This document shows positions 49,073-62,900 of a DNA stretch of 64,000 nucleotides, in pieces. The position numbers were made by a program, and so were the translations under genes. The stretch comes from Owenia fusiformis. Taxonomy: Eukaryota > Annelida > Polychaeta > Sabellida > Oweniidae. The notes under the pieces were generated by a model that saw nothing but the letters and a program-made list of their open reading frames with translations, made no database searches and had not been told where the DNA came from. The number at the start of each line of letters is the position of its first letter. Positions within the stretch are counted from its first letter, which is position 1. The DNA lies in assembly GCA_903813345.2 (NCBI GenBank), contig CAIIXF020000001.1, positions 40,953,366 to 41,017,365 on the forward strand, written 5' to 3'.

Positions 49073-49594
49073 AACTATTTATGTTTATCTTGTGTCCTTT
49101 TGTGTTAAAGACATCATACATTATGATACAGATATGGACTCTAAGTGAATTCAACAGTAAATGGATTATCGTGGATTGGCAATACCAGTAGACAGGACAA
49201 TATATTCTATGTACATATGTATTAACTATTACTCAATATCAATGGAGAATATATCATAGGAGCAATTGTCAATGAGGCTGAGTTAGCAAACTAGTGAGAA
49301 TCCAACTTGAATAACTGAAACACCAGGAGACTTGTAGAAGCCCAAGGGAATGATTCTTACATGTATGTTTTGCATCAGCTCTTTCCCTTTGTTTTGGATA
49401 ATACGATTATAATTTGACAAGATGTAAACATCACTAAGTCTTAAGCTTTTTGAAAAGACCCGATGCCTATCGAAAGTGTTAAGTGATTTTATATGATTGT
49501 TATAGACCTCATACATTGGTACAATATGCTTGATGCAAGATCTGGAATTAAATCTTATCTTTTGTACAAAGATTAAAATAAAGTGTAAACTAGA

Positions 49595-49970
49595 CAACAG
49601 CAACGCCAAAACGTAGCAAATCCCATCAAACAGCCATGACTGGCATTTTTACAAACGAAGTATATAGCAAAAAGTGTAAAATAATGCACAAAAAGCGGCC
49701 ACCATTACAGCCAAATTTTCATCAGAAAGTGTTATATGTAATAACAGAAAGTGTATATGTGATATTTCAACAAAATCCCACACACATACATGTCAATAGC
49801 GGCCATTTTTCAAATAGCCGCCTACTTGTCAACATACCAAATATGAACAAAATCGCTCCTCCACTTTTCAAGTTATAGTAAAAAATGTTAAAATGGCGGT
49901 CATTTTTCAAAATGAAGGGATATAGGCGTTCCCTATATCCCTCCGAACTTCGTTCAATGGGATAATGTAA
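49595..49970. mobile_element. Family E element, short copy in reverse
   Basis: Bounded by ATCCCATCAAAC (49620-49631) and GTTCAATGGGAT (49952-49963). Contains the reverse complement of GATTTTGTTCATATTTGGTA once, where the 5286 copy has it many times. Outside the left motif, ACAGCAACGCCAAAACGTAG is also shared with the larger copy. It lies about 520 bp after the CHMP5 stop. Confidence 0.8.
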
Positions 49971-50631
49971 GAAAACTTATGATATTGATTTCAAAAGTAA
50001 GAAAATGTGCTTATTGTAAATGGCCAATTTTCACAAGAGGAAAAATATTTACATGGTTATCTATATATCTAAATATGTACATGTATATACAAACTATTGA
50101 CTTGTGTGAATCTTTAGACAATGATTCAAGATCTAATTTGTAAATGGCTTGTTCCAAATTATCAATTATGTTGAATATGTATTTGGTGCATCTTCACCAT
50201 ACTTTCTTTAAAAAAAACGGGAATATTTCAGGGGGCTAGAAATTTCAAATTTTTCTAAGAAATGTAATAATTTTTCTCCAAAAACATGCCAAATCTAATA
50301 AAAAAGATTATTCAAGAAAACATAGATTATTTTCGGAAATAATAGAGGGCTCACTAGATTCTCAATAGCCCTTTTGGCTTCTGGAGCTGTGCATTCTATA
50401 ATTTATTTACCATATTTTCATTGAGTAGTCTATTATACTTTGTCTGTAACATTTATTTCATGAACATAATGACATTCTGTGGATATCTTGATTAATGTAA
50501 TAAGATGTCTGATTATACTAGCTATAGTTGTATTATATTTGAATAAATTAATCTAAAAACACCATGATTATATAATTTTTTTTATACTGGAAACGGAGTA
50601 GCAAATCCCAACAAATAAATTATTCATTATT

Positions 50632-51553
50632 CTGAAATATGCACCCCATGCAGACAGATCGCCTAAAATTACATTCGGATGATGCGAGACTCAACATTCA
50701 CCAGGAAACTTGAAATAAATTGTCACCCATGGAGCAAATTATTTTTTACTGCTTAATAAATGGTGAATGACAGTCAAATTAAGTTCTATAAGAATGAGAA
50801 TAGCATGACATCTTGATATTCCAAGGTAACTCGTTTGAAAAGTCATAAATTGATTATGGTGTAACAATAAAACAGCAATGAAATATTTGTAGATTTCTTT
50901 GAAAAACTAAGAAATACACATCACATATAGAATTTTCTGAAACAGAAAAAAACATGTATACAGAGAAAGGCCTGCGGGTCCGATTCACCCTGGTAGCATT
51001 AACATTGGTCTCTTATATGCTATACAATTAATATTTGAAACGCAACTAATATTGATATTAATTTATTTTTTTGAACTGTTGAAGTACACATCATACTTAT
51101 GTCCGATCATACGTTCGAATAATAGTTGTGTTTCAAATATTAATTGTATGACATACACAAGACCAATGTTATGCTACCAGGGGGAATCAGACCTGCAGGC
51201 TTTACTATTTATACATGTTTTTTTCTGTTTTGAAAAATTTGATATGTGATTTATATTTCTTAGTTTTTCAAAGAAATCTACAAATATTTCATTGTGATTT
51301 TATCTTTACATTGTAATTTCAATCACTGCAATCACTATTCGAGCGAGTTACCTTGAAATATCAAGACGTCATGCTATTCTCATACTTATAGAACTCAATG
51401 TGACTGTCATTCACCATTTATTAAGCAGTAAAAAATTAATTTGCTTCATGGGTGGCAAAATGTTTCTTGTTTCCTGGTGAATGTCGAGTCTCGCATCATA
51501 CAAATGTAATTTTAGGCGATCTGTCTGCATTTGGTGAATATGTCACAATATAA
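50632..51553. mobile_element. ~920-bp palindromic foldback element
   Basis: TGCAGACAGATCGCCTAAAA on the left faces TTTTAGGCGATCTGTCTGCA on the right, and pairing extends inward through CACCATTTATTAAGCAGTAA and TGCTACCAGGG to a spacer near 51040-51120. The outermost bases are imperfectly paired (ATTCTGAAATATGCACC), so the target duplication is unclear. A solo family E end motif (GTAGCAAATCCCAACAAA) lies just outside, at about 50598. Confidence 0.85.
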
Positions 51554-52404
51554 TATAGTCATAGATTTCCTAATACTTTAGAATTCTCTCATTTGGTGGC
51601 AGTTTTGATTTTTTGAAACTTGAATAAGATAATAATGACACATGTGATCTACTGTAAAATATTTTCCATTTGAGTATTAAATAGGCAATAGCGTATAGCC
51701 ATACTTTGAATAGATATCAATTACTAGAAATTCAAACATCCGGTGGCCATTTAGGGTTTTCAAGGGCTCAATCAGAAAAATGATACAATAATTAGAATCT
51801 ACTCTAAAAACTCATGTTTTCTGAACCCCTGGATACAGCCAAACACAGAATATTTGTGAAATAGATATATTTTCTGACTAAAGTGCTGAAATTTCTAACA
51901 CTGCCTATCGATACTAAATCTTTTAATCCCCAACTTTCCATGCTCCATCCTTATTTTACAAGATTTTGCTTGGATTTTGATATTTTTCCAAGTTTTATGT
52001 CAGTCTGATTTCATCTGAAGATTGTTCTGATGAGACATGTCTTTGCTGCTCAGTTCGTAATTACAGTACAAAAATATATCATGACCTTAGTGCTGATATG
52101 AAAAACTCAGTCCACCCCAGAGGCACATGAATCTATGACAATAAGATAACATGATTAGGTCTTAAATTAATACTTTACATTGCATAATCTGTATTACAGC
52201 AATAAATTATATGTCCACCATCCTTCAAAATCAGGTGTCCATCCATAAATCATCCAGGAGAAGGAAGAAACTTGTGGAACAAACATCTAGATTAATGTCA
52301 TCAAAAAGTGAATAAACACAGAACTGAATCCCAAGGGCTAGTGTGAAAAAGTCGATTTACCTCAGTCTTGATGTTAACATACCAGATTGCAATATTGTGT
52401 TCAT

Positions 52405-54372
52405 CTAATTATGCCACATACACACATTGTGTGTACTGTTGTTATTGTATATGGTCGTGCTTGATTGGGTCGTATTGATTGTGTAAGATTGTTCTTTGTC
52501 CAATTGTGTTATTGAGATTTCACTTGATTTACTTGTACTGATTGTGCCATATTGTATTGTTTCTATGCTAGACTGTGTTTGTTTGATTGTCTTGAATGGT
52601 GTTTGACCTGATAATGCATGATTGTGATACTCGGACTGTACTTGACTATCTTGTACTGATTGTGCCATATTGTGTTGTCTTTATGCTAGACTGTGTTTGT
52701 CTGATTGTCTAATATGGTGTTTTGACCTGATAATGCATGGTTGTAGTACTCGGACTGTACTTGACTATCTTGTACTCATTGTGCCATATTGTGTTGTCTT
52801 TATGCTAGACTGTGTTTGTCTGATTGTCGAATATGGTGTTTTGACCTGATGATGCATGATTGTGGTATTTGGACTGTACTTGATTATCTTGTACTGATTG
52901 TGCCATATTGTGTTGTTTCTATGCTAGACTGTGTTTGTCTGATTGTTCAATATGGTGTTTTGACCTGATAATGCATGATTGTGATACTCAGACTGTACTT
53001 GATGAACTTGTACTGATTGTGCCATATTGTGTTGTTTCTATGCTAGACTGTGTTTGTCTGATTGTTCAATATGGTGTTTTGACCTGATAATGCATGATTG
53101 TGATACTCAGACTGTACTTGATGAACTTGTACTGATTGTGCCATATTGTGTTGTTTATATGCTAGACTGTGTTTGTTTGATTTTATAAGGTAATGTTTTG
53201 ACCTGATAATGCATGATTTTGATACTCAGACTGGACTTGATGAACTTGTACTGATTGTGCCACATTGTGATATTTTTATGCTTTACTGTGTCTGTTTGAT
53301 TTAATAAGGTTATGTTTTGACCTGATAATGCATGATTGTGATACTTGTCTGATTGTATAAGGTGATCTTTTGACCTGAAATTGCATGATTGTGTTCCTCA
53401 GACTGTACTTGATTATCTTGTACTGATTGTCCCACATTGTGTTGTTTTTATCCTAGACTGTGTCTGATTGTCTAATATGGTGCTTTGACCTGATAATGCA
53501 TGATTTTGATACTCAGACTGGACTTGATGAACTTGTACTGATTGTGCCACATTGTGATGTTTTTATGCTTGACTGTCTGTTTGATTTAATAAGGTAATGT
53601 TTTGACCTGATAATGCATGATTGTGATACTTGCCTGATTGTCTAATCTGGAGTTTTGACCTGATAATGCATGATTGTGATACTCAGACTGTACTTGATTA
53701 TATTGTACTGATTGTGCCACATTGTGTTGTTTATATGCTAGACTGTGTTTGTTAGATTTTATAAGGTAATGTTTTGACCTGATAATGCATGATTGTGATA
53801 CTCTGACTGTACTTGATTATATTGTACTGATTGTGCCACATTGTGTTGTTTATATGCTAGACTGTGTTTGTTTGATTTTATAAGGTAATGTTTTGACCTG
53901 ATAATGCATGATTGTGATACTCAGACTGTACTTGATTATATTGTACTGATTGTGCCACATTGTGTTGTTTTTATGCTAGACTGTGTTTGTCTGATTGTCT
54001 AATATGGTGTTTTGACCTGATAATGCATAATTGTAATACTCGGACTGAACTTGACTATCTTGTACTGTGTTGTCTTTATGCTGGACTGTACAGGACTGTA
54101 CTTGATGAACTTGTACTGATTGTGCCACATTGTGTTGTTTATATGCTAGACTGTGTTTGTTTGATTTTATAAGGTAATGTTTTGACCTGATAATGCATGA
54201 TTGTGATACTCGGACTGTACTTGATTAACTTGTACTGATTGTGCCACATTGTGTTGTTTTCATACTAGACTGTGTTTGTTATTTGTATAAGATGGAGTTT
54301 TGACCTGATAATGCATGATTTTTTAAGATGGACTGTAGTTGTTTATCTTGTTCTGATTGTGCCACATTGTGT
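52405..54372. repeat. 119-bp satellite array
   Basis: About 16 copies of a unit containing TACTGATTGTGCCATATTGT, ATGCTAGACTGTGTTTGTCT, TTTTGACCTGATAATGCATG and ATACTCAGACTGTACTTGAT. Neighbouring well-kept units are exactly 119 bp apart (53011 and 53130). Shorter variant units occur near 53340 and 53640. Lies between CHMP5 and MRPL45. Confidence 0.93.
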
Positions 54373-54379
54373 TGTTTTT

Positions 54380-54473
54380 TAGCTCACATGACAGATGGCT
54401 TGAAATAATTTTGTAACAAAAAATCAGCAAAAAATTATATCCATTTTTTTCTGTCACCATGTGAGCCCAGTAC
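54380..54473. repeat. Small TIR element
   Basis: AGCTCACATGACAG faces CTGTCACCATGTGAGC across about 65 bp. It abuts and possibly interrupts the end of the 119-bp array. Confidence 0.5.
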
Positions 54474-54564
54474 CCATGGTACTAATTTTTTATGCTGGGC
54501 TGGGTTTATCTGATTGTATAAGATGATGTTTTGTCCTGATTGATTGTGCTGTACTTATTTTATT

Positions 54565-54690
54565 ATTATGTTGGTGACATATCCAACTTTTTGTGTTTGG
54601 TGGTTGGTGTTCGGCAGATGGTGTTCAGTGTCTGTAACAAATAGCAGGTAGTGACTTTTTGCATGTAATGCCTCGTTATTTTTATTTTAT
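54565..54690 (-). repeat. Family D fragment, reverse orientation
   Basis: TTGGTGACATATCC, then GTGTCTGTAACAAATAGCAG and GCATGTAATGCCTCGTTATT match the reverse complement of the 31490 copy. Confidence 0.65.
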
Positions 54691-54867
54691 GCAAGACTAA
54701 TAGCATTCTTAAATTAAACCACAGCCAGTGTGATGGCAGTTAAATTTGTGAATGGTACCTGAGTCCGTCTGATATCCTGAATGTGATAAGATGAAAAAAT
54801 AGTAGTCATAAGTAGATTAATACAATGTAAATGTAATGTAAAACATAATGCTACTTTCACTTTCGAT

Positions 54868-55171
54868 CAAGGAGGATTGGCTCCCAGAATCGAAGTCGAT
54901 ATTTTCCAACAATGAAAACGCCGAAATGTCGTTATTTTCTGAAATTATAACCGATTATAAATTCAAAATAAACAGTTCAAAATATTCGAACCAATATCTC
55001 GATCATTTCTTGTGAGTTTTGGAATTTTTCGTTGGGATATAAGACCAAAATTCACGATTCAAATGTTGAAGTGAACAAAATGGCGGTCGTTGGAATTCAA
55101 ATTTTGTAGCACGACATGCCCATATATGGGGCAGAATATCGATGTTGCACTCTGGGAGCCAATCCTCCTTG
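54868..55171. mobile_element. 304-bp hAT-like MITE
   Basis: The ends CAAGGAGGATTGGCTCCCAG and CTGGGAGCCAATCCTCCTTG are perfect inverted repeats, flanked by the 8-bp duplicate CTTTCGAT (54860-54867 and 55172-55179). No ORF. Confidence 0.92.
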
Positions 55172-55573
55172 CTTTCGATATTACATGTACTTCTTCTGGC
55201 CAATTAAATCATCTAAAAGAATTCAGTCCGTAATAAATTAAAATAAATCATGTTTTCCAGAATCTGTCTAAGTTGTCGGATTTTGCAGGTATTTCAGGTT
55301 ATTTAGTCTATTTTTATTCACGTAGAGAGTAATTTCATTTGATCGTCGTATTATCATGGTAAACCTATTCTCAACCGTTCACTGCATGTATCTTTACAAC
55401 GGATGTTTAAAATATTTCACATATTATCGCCCACCAAATTCAGAATAATATTTTACTCAGTCCGTTTGTTAAGAACATCCGAGTGTGACCTCATCGGTTT
55501 CTTCACCATTATAAGAACACGGGGAAGTTGAATCCTAAATGAAGATTGTCAAAATAAGTAAGGTCCTGCTCTG

Positions 55574-56119
55574 TTATCCCGTTCCCGGACTATAGTCCTG
55601 CACTGAGCGCATTCATTTGCCTGTACGATTACAACTTGGGAGAATTATCTACGCCCCTTACACTTAAGATACCTACCTCAATGCATTATAGAACTCAAAA
55701 TGTAACTTCTAATATATTGGAACCGCCGATTGTCTGGGTATATCGGCAGAACGGGAACATTTTCTCTTTTTCATCGAGTGAGATTCCATCACTTTTCAAA
55801 ATGGCGGTTGGATTTAAAAGGGGAATCCCCCGTTTGGCTGTCCCGGATGTAGCCCGGAAGTACCAATATGGAGGAATTTGACGGTTGAAATAAGTTAAAT
55901 GTTACACGCAAATATTGCGATCAAAAACGAAAATGTCTTCGTTCTGCCGATAAACCCAGACAATTGTGGATTCAACTACACGAAAAGAATGCTAAATTAC
56001 CAAGGAATCTATTGAAGTAGGTATCTGAAGTGTAAGATGAGTAAAAAATTCTCCCATGTTGTAATCGCACAGGCAAAAGATTGAGATGTTCACAGGACCA
56101 TAGTCCGGGAACGGGATAA
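55574..56119. mobile_element. 546-bp hAT-like MITE with long inverted arms
   Basis: The ends TTATCCCGTTCCCGGACTAT and ATAGTCCGGGAACGGGATAA are flanked by CTGCTCTG on both sides (55566-55573 and 56120-56127). Arm similarity continues inward for about 200 bp (for example GCGATTACAACATGGGAGAA against GATTACAACTTGGGAGAATT). Confidence 0.92.
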
Positions 56120-56454
56120 CTGCTCTGTTTCTCTAAACTAACACTCGTTTATAATTCTATCTTGCGGAACTCAAATTGCTACATGTACCTGTAAACCTCT
56201 GAACTCTGCGATATTGTAGTCAGTGAGAATCTCCATGATTTATCCAAGTTGCATTGCAATTCGGGTAAAATTTGTCCTAAAGATTGTAGGAATTCACCAA
56301 TGTTCGGATAAATTCTAAGATAATCCCACAATGCATCATTACCATGACAAAATTTATCCAGATCGGGTCAGGGATTGTATGATTTCACAGCCGATGGTCA
56401 AGAAAGTTTGTAAAATTTATTGAAAAAACATTAACAAATTATAGTTTGAAATGC

Positions 56455-56606
56455 TAAGAATGCACCATACTCAATGTCTATTTTGAAAAAATTTTGGGGC
56501 TGAACTCCCTTACCCCTTTTTTGCTTCGCTGCCATGTTTGCTTCACTTGCAGAGATGCAAACCCATAAAATCGCACCCCTTTGACATTTGCTGGCTACGC
56601 CCTTGT
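56455..56606. repeat. Possible family B relative, one end only
   Basis: Ends GCTGGCTACGCCCTTGTG, similar to the reversed family B terminus, and has the related string CCTTTGACATTTGCTGG. The left end is not recognisable. Confidence 0.4.
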
Positions 56607-56949
56607 GTTTATATACTATGGGGCAAAAAGCTACAAATAAACAACTTTGATTTAACAAATAAGCAATCACAGAACCATGTGTTGCAAGATTACTGTATAT
56701 GGACAAATAGAAACATATGTACATGGCCTAACTTTTGTATATTTCAGATAGTTAGATATATTTTGCAGCAAAGGCGTTGCCTTTTGTAATTTAGGGAGTC
56801 TCGGCTAGTGTTAATTTTCTAAATAACATGACAGAGAAGCATCAAAATATAAGAGGCCACACATATGATAGCCAAACTACAAAACAAAATTCAAAATATA
56901 TGCAATGTGCAATCCTTTGATTGCTTATTTATTATGTATGGATTTTCAG

Positions 56950-59900
56950 GTGAACTCTAAAAATTATCCGGGTGCTTTATATAGACTTCAAGATGCATCA
57001 TTCAACACAGATTCTACTCTTCAATCTCAAAGGAATACACACAAAAGATTTAGAATTCTTAGACGACTGAAAATCATGGTAATTATCTTTGATAAGATCA
57101 TATTCATGAAACCACTATGTGGACATTGCTGGTACCTACATGTTAGTGAGTATAAATAATTCACTAAATTTAATGACATCAAGCAAAATCTGTTTAATAT
57201 TATTGTATACAATCCATCTCATCAAGTTTTATGTTTCATGCAATTGATGCTGCAAAAGTTAGAATCGAAAAGACCGTTACTTGTTTACTTTAGGGTTTAC
57301 TGGACTCGGCATAGAGTAATTAGGAATATCATTAGAATGTAACAACGTAATGTGATATTTTTGTTCTTATAATAGGGCCCACCTCGGAAAGACTTTCCAA
57401 ATTTTGAGGAGATGCGTGAGAAGCAGAAAATGACACCAGCTGAACAGAGACAGGACATGAAGAAAGATGGTAGAATGCCACCAAGGTCAGACAGAGTGCG
57501 GCCCATCAATATATCATGTACAGGTTAGACGAACACTGTATAAGTTTAAAGTAAAAATAGTGGGTGGCCAGAAAAGTCATTGATCATAATACTCTAAAAC
57601 ATTACGTAGCACATATATTTTGAGCACATTGCTAATAAATGGGTTTAAAATATGGCCATATTAAATGGTGTTACCATGGTCTATTGACATTTAGGGAGCA
57701 AAGAGGAGTAACTGTCCATTGCATTTTAAACATTTCTTTTTGGTATTTAACAGGAACTTAAAGAGGCTCTATGCCATAGGATAGCACAATCAAGACCCCT
57801 TTGGACTTTTTTGCATGTTGAGTTTCACCACATACCCATCTACTTACCAAAGAAGAAGTCCCAAATCCCCCTCTTTCAGTGTTAATTTTGCGATTGTGCT
57901 GGCTGATCTAATTATTTTCGAAGAAATTAATTCAATCTGAAGTTTGAATATACCTGGAAAGTCCTCCTGTTATCTGATTGGTCGTTTTAATTTGTTTTAC
58001 ATAAACCTGATTGGCTGCCTGGTTCAAGGCGCTTGTGGGCGCTAGTGTGACTCAATGGGGATTCCCCTCGCTAGCCGAGGAATCGATTGTGTTTAATTTT
58101 GGAGTTTGGTTGTTGTGTTGATTATCTCTGATATTTCAGCAATAATATACCCAAAAGTTATTCTCAAGATATATAGCCATGGTATGTGAGATATTATACG
58201 AGCAATAACAATAGGACATCATTGATTGTCTGGGGAGAAACCTATGGCATAATGCATCTTTAATTACTGTATACAAATTACATAAAGAACAATAAAAATA
58301 AATTACAATAACAACATACACATTTATTAAATTAGTATAAAACATCATGCTTGACATACACATATTTTTCATTCATACAAGTACATTCAATCTTTCATTC
58401 AGTTACAAATCATGTTTTGATGTTTTGACTTTGCCATAGGTAAACAAAAGTGGCTTCTGTCTCAAAACATCATACTCAAATGTTTTCATATGAAATTACA
58501 CCCGTGAAAAATCTATATCTGTAATTTTTTCTTTATCACATATTGTTTTGGCTTCAGAGTTTGTAAAACCAACATTTTCATGAGCCACATTTGTTATAAC
58601 AGTGTTATCATGGATATTTAAATCAACAACAGTATTGTCCTGAGCATTATTGTCCTCACACCACACTGTATGGAGAAGAATCTCCAGAGTGAAATAACAT
58701 ATCATAACAACTATAAGCAGTCCAAGGTTGATATATGCTTTTACCCAAACACACAAGAATCCATTGATAGCAAAGGAGAATGCGAATCCAAATGACTGCC
58801 ACATATTTCTGATGATGAAGCTGCTCTTGAGATCCTCTGGACAAAGTCTTGCAATAAGCACTGGAAATAAAAGATAATTCATGATATTATTACATAGTAG
58901 CAGAGGCAGAACAAGTCTTCCCTTTTGTTTTTCCTAATAACTTCTCAATAGAAAATTCTCAATAGAATTTCATGAATTTTTTTTAGGATGAACCTAAAAG
59001 CATTCTAAACTTACAAATTATTTTATTATGATAACAGACAATTAACAAACCCTTTGAAAAGGCAGCAAAAAAGTTAATGTTATAAAAATTGTTCATTGAT
59101 GAGATGTTAATACCAGGGCATAAAATGAGAGGGAAGCAGAAGAATGCTACAAACTATGAAGATGAATATGCAAATGATTTGGCACAATTTAGTTTGGCGA
59201 ATTGGGCAAAATTGGAAAATTGGCGAAGATTTAATTTGGCAAATTAAGTAGCCTAAGGATAAATATGAAAAATAAAATTGCCAAATTCAACAGGAGTGAA
59301 CCTGAGTTCCGAATTAACCATCGTCATAAAAATAAGCAAGGTGGATAAAAATTGAAAAAAGAATGCCAATTTTGCGAATAAAATTGAAGCGACATGCATT
59401 CAGAAAATGATTGGAATTTGTTTTATTTTGATGGGCAATAATAGAGTAAGCACAATAAAATCAATCGCTGTACGAAAAAATTCGCCCAAATAAAATCGCT
59501 TGACAAATTAAGTTGACAACAGTAAAAGGTTACTCACCATTCTCTTGTGTTTGGCAAATAGAGTGAGCTACCCCATAGAAACCAGGTAAGGCAAAGAACA
59601 ACCAGTATTGGTCCGTTGATGGTTCCCACATCAACATAACTAACGTGCTGATAGCATTCATCACCATGGCAACTGTGACAAGTACATATGATGGTAGCCA
59701 TTTTGAGAGAAGTCCAAATAATGGTGCTGTGAGTGTGTTGCAGATTGCCAGGCATAACATAGACATCCCGATATAGCCAATGCCCAATTCACAGCTCACA
59801 TAGGCCTATAATATATTAGAAATCATAAATTGTAAAAAATTAAAGCTTTTCTTGGTTTTAAATGACATGTCAGGGTTGATTAGCAAGTAATGAAGTGAAG

Positions 59901-62900
59901 ATGATTGACATTAGGGGGGAATTTCTAAGTGTGTTCCTTTAATACTGTGTGCTTTTCCTTTAGCCATTGTACTTAGATATTTTGACATTCTGCATTTTTC
60001 TAAAGCATTCTCATTCTGGCTCAAAAGATTTAAGTTAAATTATCATTGAATTTTATCTAAATTATTCATCATAGAATGACAGACTTTATTACATACCTGA
60101 TTGAAGTCTCCGAGGATGAGAGAGTTCCTGACTCCAGTGAATATGAGCATCGGGGTCAGTAGGCACAGCTTTAGACTTCTGTGTTGCTTGAATAACTGGA
60201 CCAGTCTGTCTGACATCTTCGCATTCTCATCAGCTTTTAGTTTTGGTGCATCAAGCAGGATGATCAAGAGAAACGCAAGCCCCGTTAGGCCCAGGAATGC
60301 ACCAACCAGGATGTAGATGCTCTGTTCAGATGGTCGGATTATGTTTGTGTTATTTAAATTTGAATTTGGACAGAATTCAGCTCCACAAACATCTTTATGC
60401 ACAAAACCAGTTTCATTTATGTGTGCAAGTTCATCTTCATCTTCAATTGGAGCAAGGTTTGCGTTCATGAGAATATTGGATGATATAAGCTCACCCCAAA
60501 TTCGCCCACTGTTGAATATACCAAGAAAAGCCCCAAAGAATAAATCAATGGTTGGTTGAATGTTCTCACGTTTCATAAAATGGGCATAATCAGTGGCTAT
60601 CGAAGTCAACAATGTCCCAAATGCAGCCCATGCTAGACTAAAGCCTGCCCCCATTAACATGCCAGCTGGTATCAGAGTGAACCAGGCGGCATAGGAATTA
60701 GCAAGATAGTACAGCAGCACACAGCACCAAGCCAACATCATTGTCCTCTTTTCTCCTATGTAACCAAGCACGGTGGGAGATACAATCAGACTGCAGATGA
60801 TACTAGTGGCATGACATGTTGCAATTGTAGCTACACCAAGGCCCCCCTCGCTGTTCAAGCTACTCTGAAGCGATTCAAGGGAATTCTGGGGTAGCAGCAT
60901 TAATGTGAAGGCAAATGAAAAACAGAAGAAGTTTTTCAGAATTCTCCATCTTCCCTTTTCTTCTGGTCCCTCTTGAAGTTCGCCTTCATCGATCTTACCA
61001 AAGCGCTGTGGTGAGATGATGCTCTGCTGACTAACAGTTTTCTCTCTGAAATTCTCTGAGACTGCGTAGATTTTCATCTTGTCGAAAGTCTTTGTATTTG
61101 TGAATGTTGAGCCTGATACAGACAAATGTGCTGTGTGCTGCATTCTGTCGAATGATCACACACAGATCTTGTTTCTCTTTTATACTCCATATTTCTATGT
61201 GCGTTTAATCAGTACATCTGTAGAAACTAAATTGCTTCTTTACCCCCACGTGGAGTCACGCATGTACCTTTATCATTATTTATTGAACAACCTTCATATT
61301 TGACTATTGTCTTAATTATCAAAGCTTAGAGCCAGTTTTTTCCAGTCTCTCAGACTGGATTCTGCACTGCACCAATGTTGCCGTCCCATAGACAGCTGTG
61401 CTGTCACATATCTTGAAATAAATGTCCTGGGGACATGTACCTCAAATTTGAACTAACACACACTTTGGAATAACAGAACACTTGAAATTAAACCTTTAAT
61501 AGCCATTTATTGTTTTATGATGTGTCCGCAGCTAGATTTGTCCAGTTTTGGTAGTTAATTTAGAGACACTAAAGTTTGATAACAGCTCTTGTCTCAAGAC
61601 TTCAAACCAGAACTAACCAGCCTTTTAGTGTATGTCATACAATGTGATGTTGTCAAAGTACACCAGGTACTTTAGGTCATCTTTTCCTCTTGCCTGACCT
61701 GATGGTTTACCTGGGACTTATGTTCAAGTGTTTTATTATTGCGTTTGATGTATATTACAGGGTAACCCCCCAAAAAATATAACTCATTTCTGGAATTACT
61801 TTATCAAAATTAGGAATTCACCCTTTTTTTCTCGTGAAGATAAAATGTTAAGGTGGTGATGTAATCATGTGGCATCTATATCTGAGGTTTAAGATCAACT
61901 TTTCTCAATCTTATATAGATCCTACAATATGAATCAAATACTATTTTGATCATGAGTAGCAATTTTTGTGGTCATCATATACCTTATTCAAATATAAAGG
62001 GAACTGGCATGTTTGTCATCTGTAACCTTATAAATATAAGTTTTATTTTTAAATTTAGAAATATTAAATTTGTTTTGGAAAATATGAACTTTCATTTGGA
62101 ATTCATATAGATTTATCTTGATACATCAATAACAAAGATATCTCAAAAATTGGGAACAGTTATAACTGTGTAAATAAAATGTATTTTGGAAATATTAAGA
62201 AAATATGCAACATTACATGTAATAAATCAATTTGAAATAATTAGTGACATTTGATATTATCTTGTCCAATGGGGAAAAAGCTGGAAAATATATGCGTAAA
62301 TTTCCTTTTATGTTTCAGGAGTGATTATAGATCAATATGTGCCACCTGAGGGGGATGGGAAAATGTCCTCAATATCAGGGGAGGTATGTATCATCAACCT
62401 CAATATCATTTATTTGACTCTCACTATGGTAACAATTGCTAATGGATAGCTAGCCACTAGTGGTGGGATAATTACCCACTTACTCACACATTGACTCACA
62501 GACACCCCACGAGTTACTGTCTCAAGTTGGCTCGTGACTACCGGAAGTAGAATTTGCTCATATCTGAGGTGAGCTGGTAGTGTTGCAGGTCCTGCGACTT
62601 CATACGTCATAATATACGAAGAAGAATACAAAATAAAACTGTGATTTTTGTTTTTATTCTTTGTTCTGCGAGTTCTGACACAAGTTTGGTTTTGAGTGTG
62701 AGTCCCACCACTACTAGCTACTTTATCTGTAGATATGGTTTGACCATGCTAAATATATACATGTGACAATATTAAAAAATAAAGAGATTAATTTGTTCAA
62801 CATACAAAATAGTTCTATGGTATTTTCTCGAAAAAAAAACTATGTTGGTAATTCATACTACATGTACCAGGTATGTACTAGGTATTAGCAACAGAGCAGA

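Noticed and set aside
52405-52668. Minus-strand Thr/Ser/Gln-rich reading frame
   Set aside because: It is a translation of the 119-bp satellite and its degenerate edge, not a gene.
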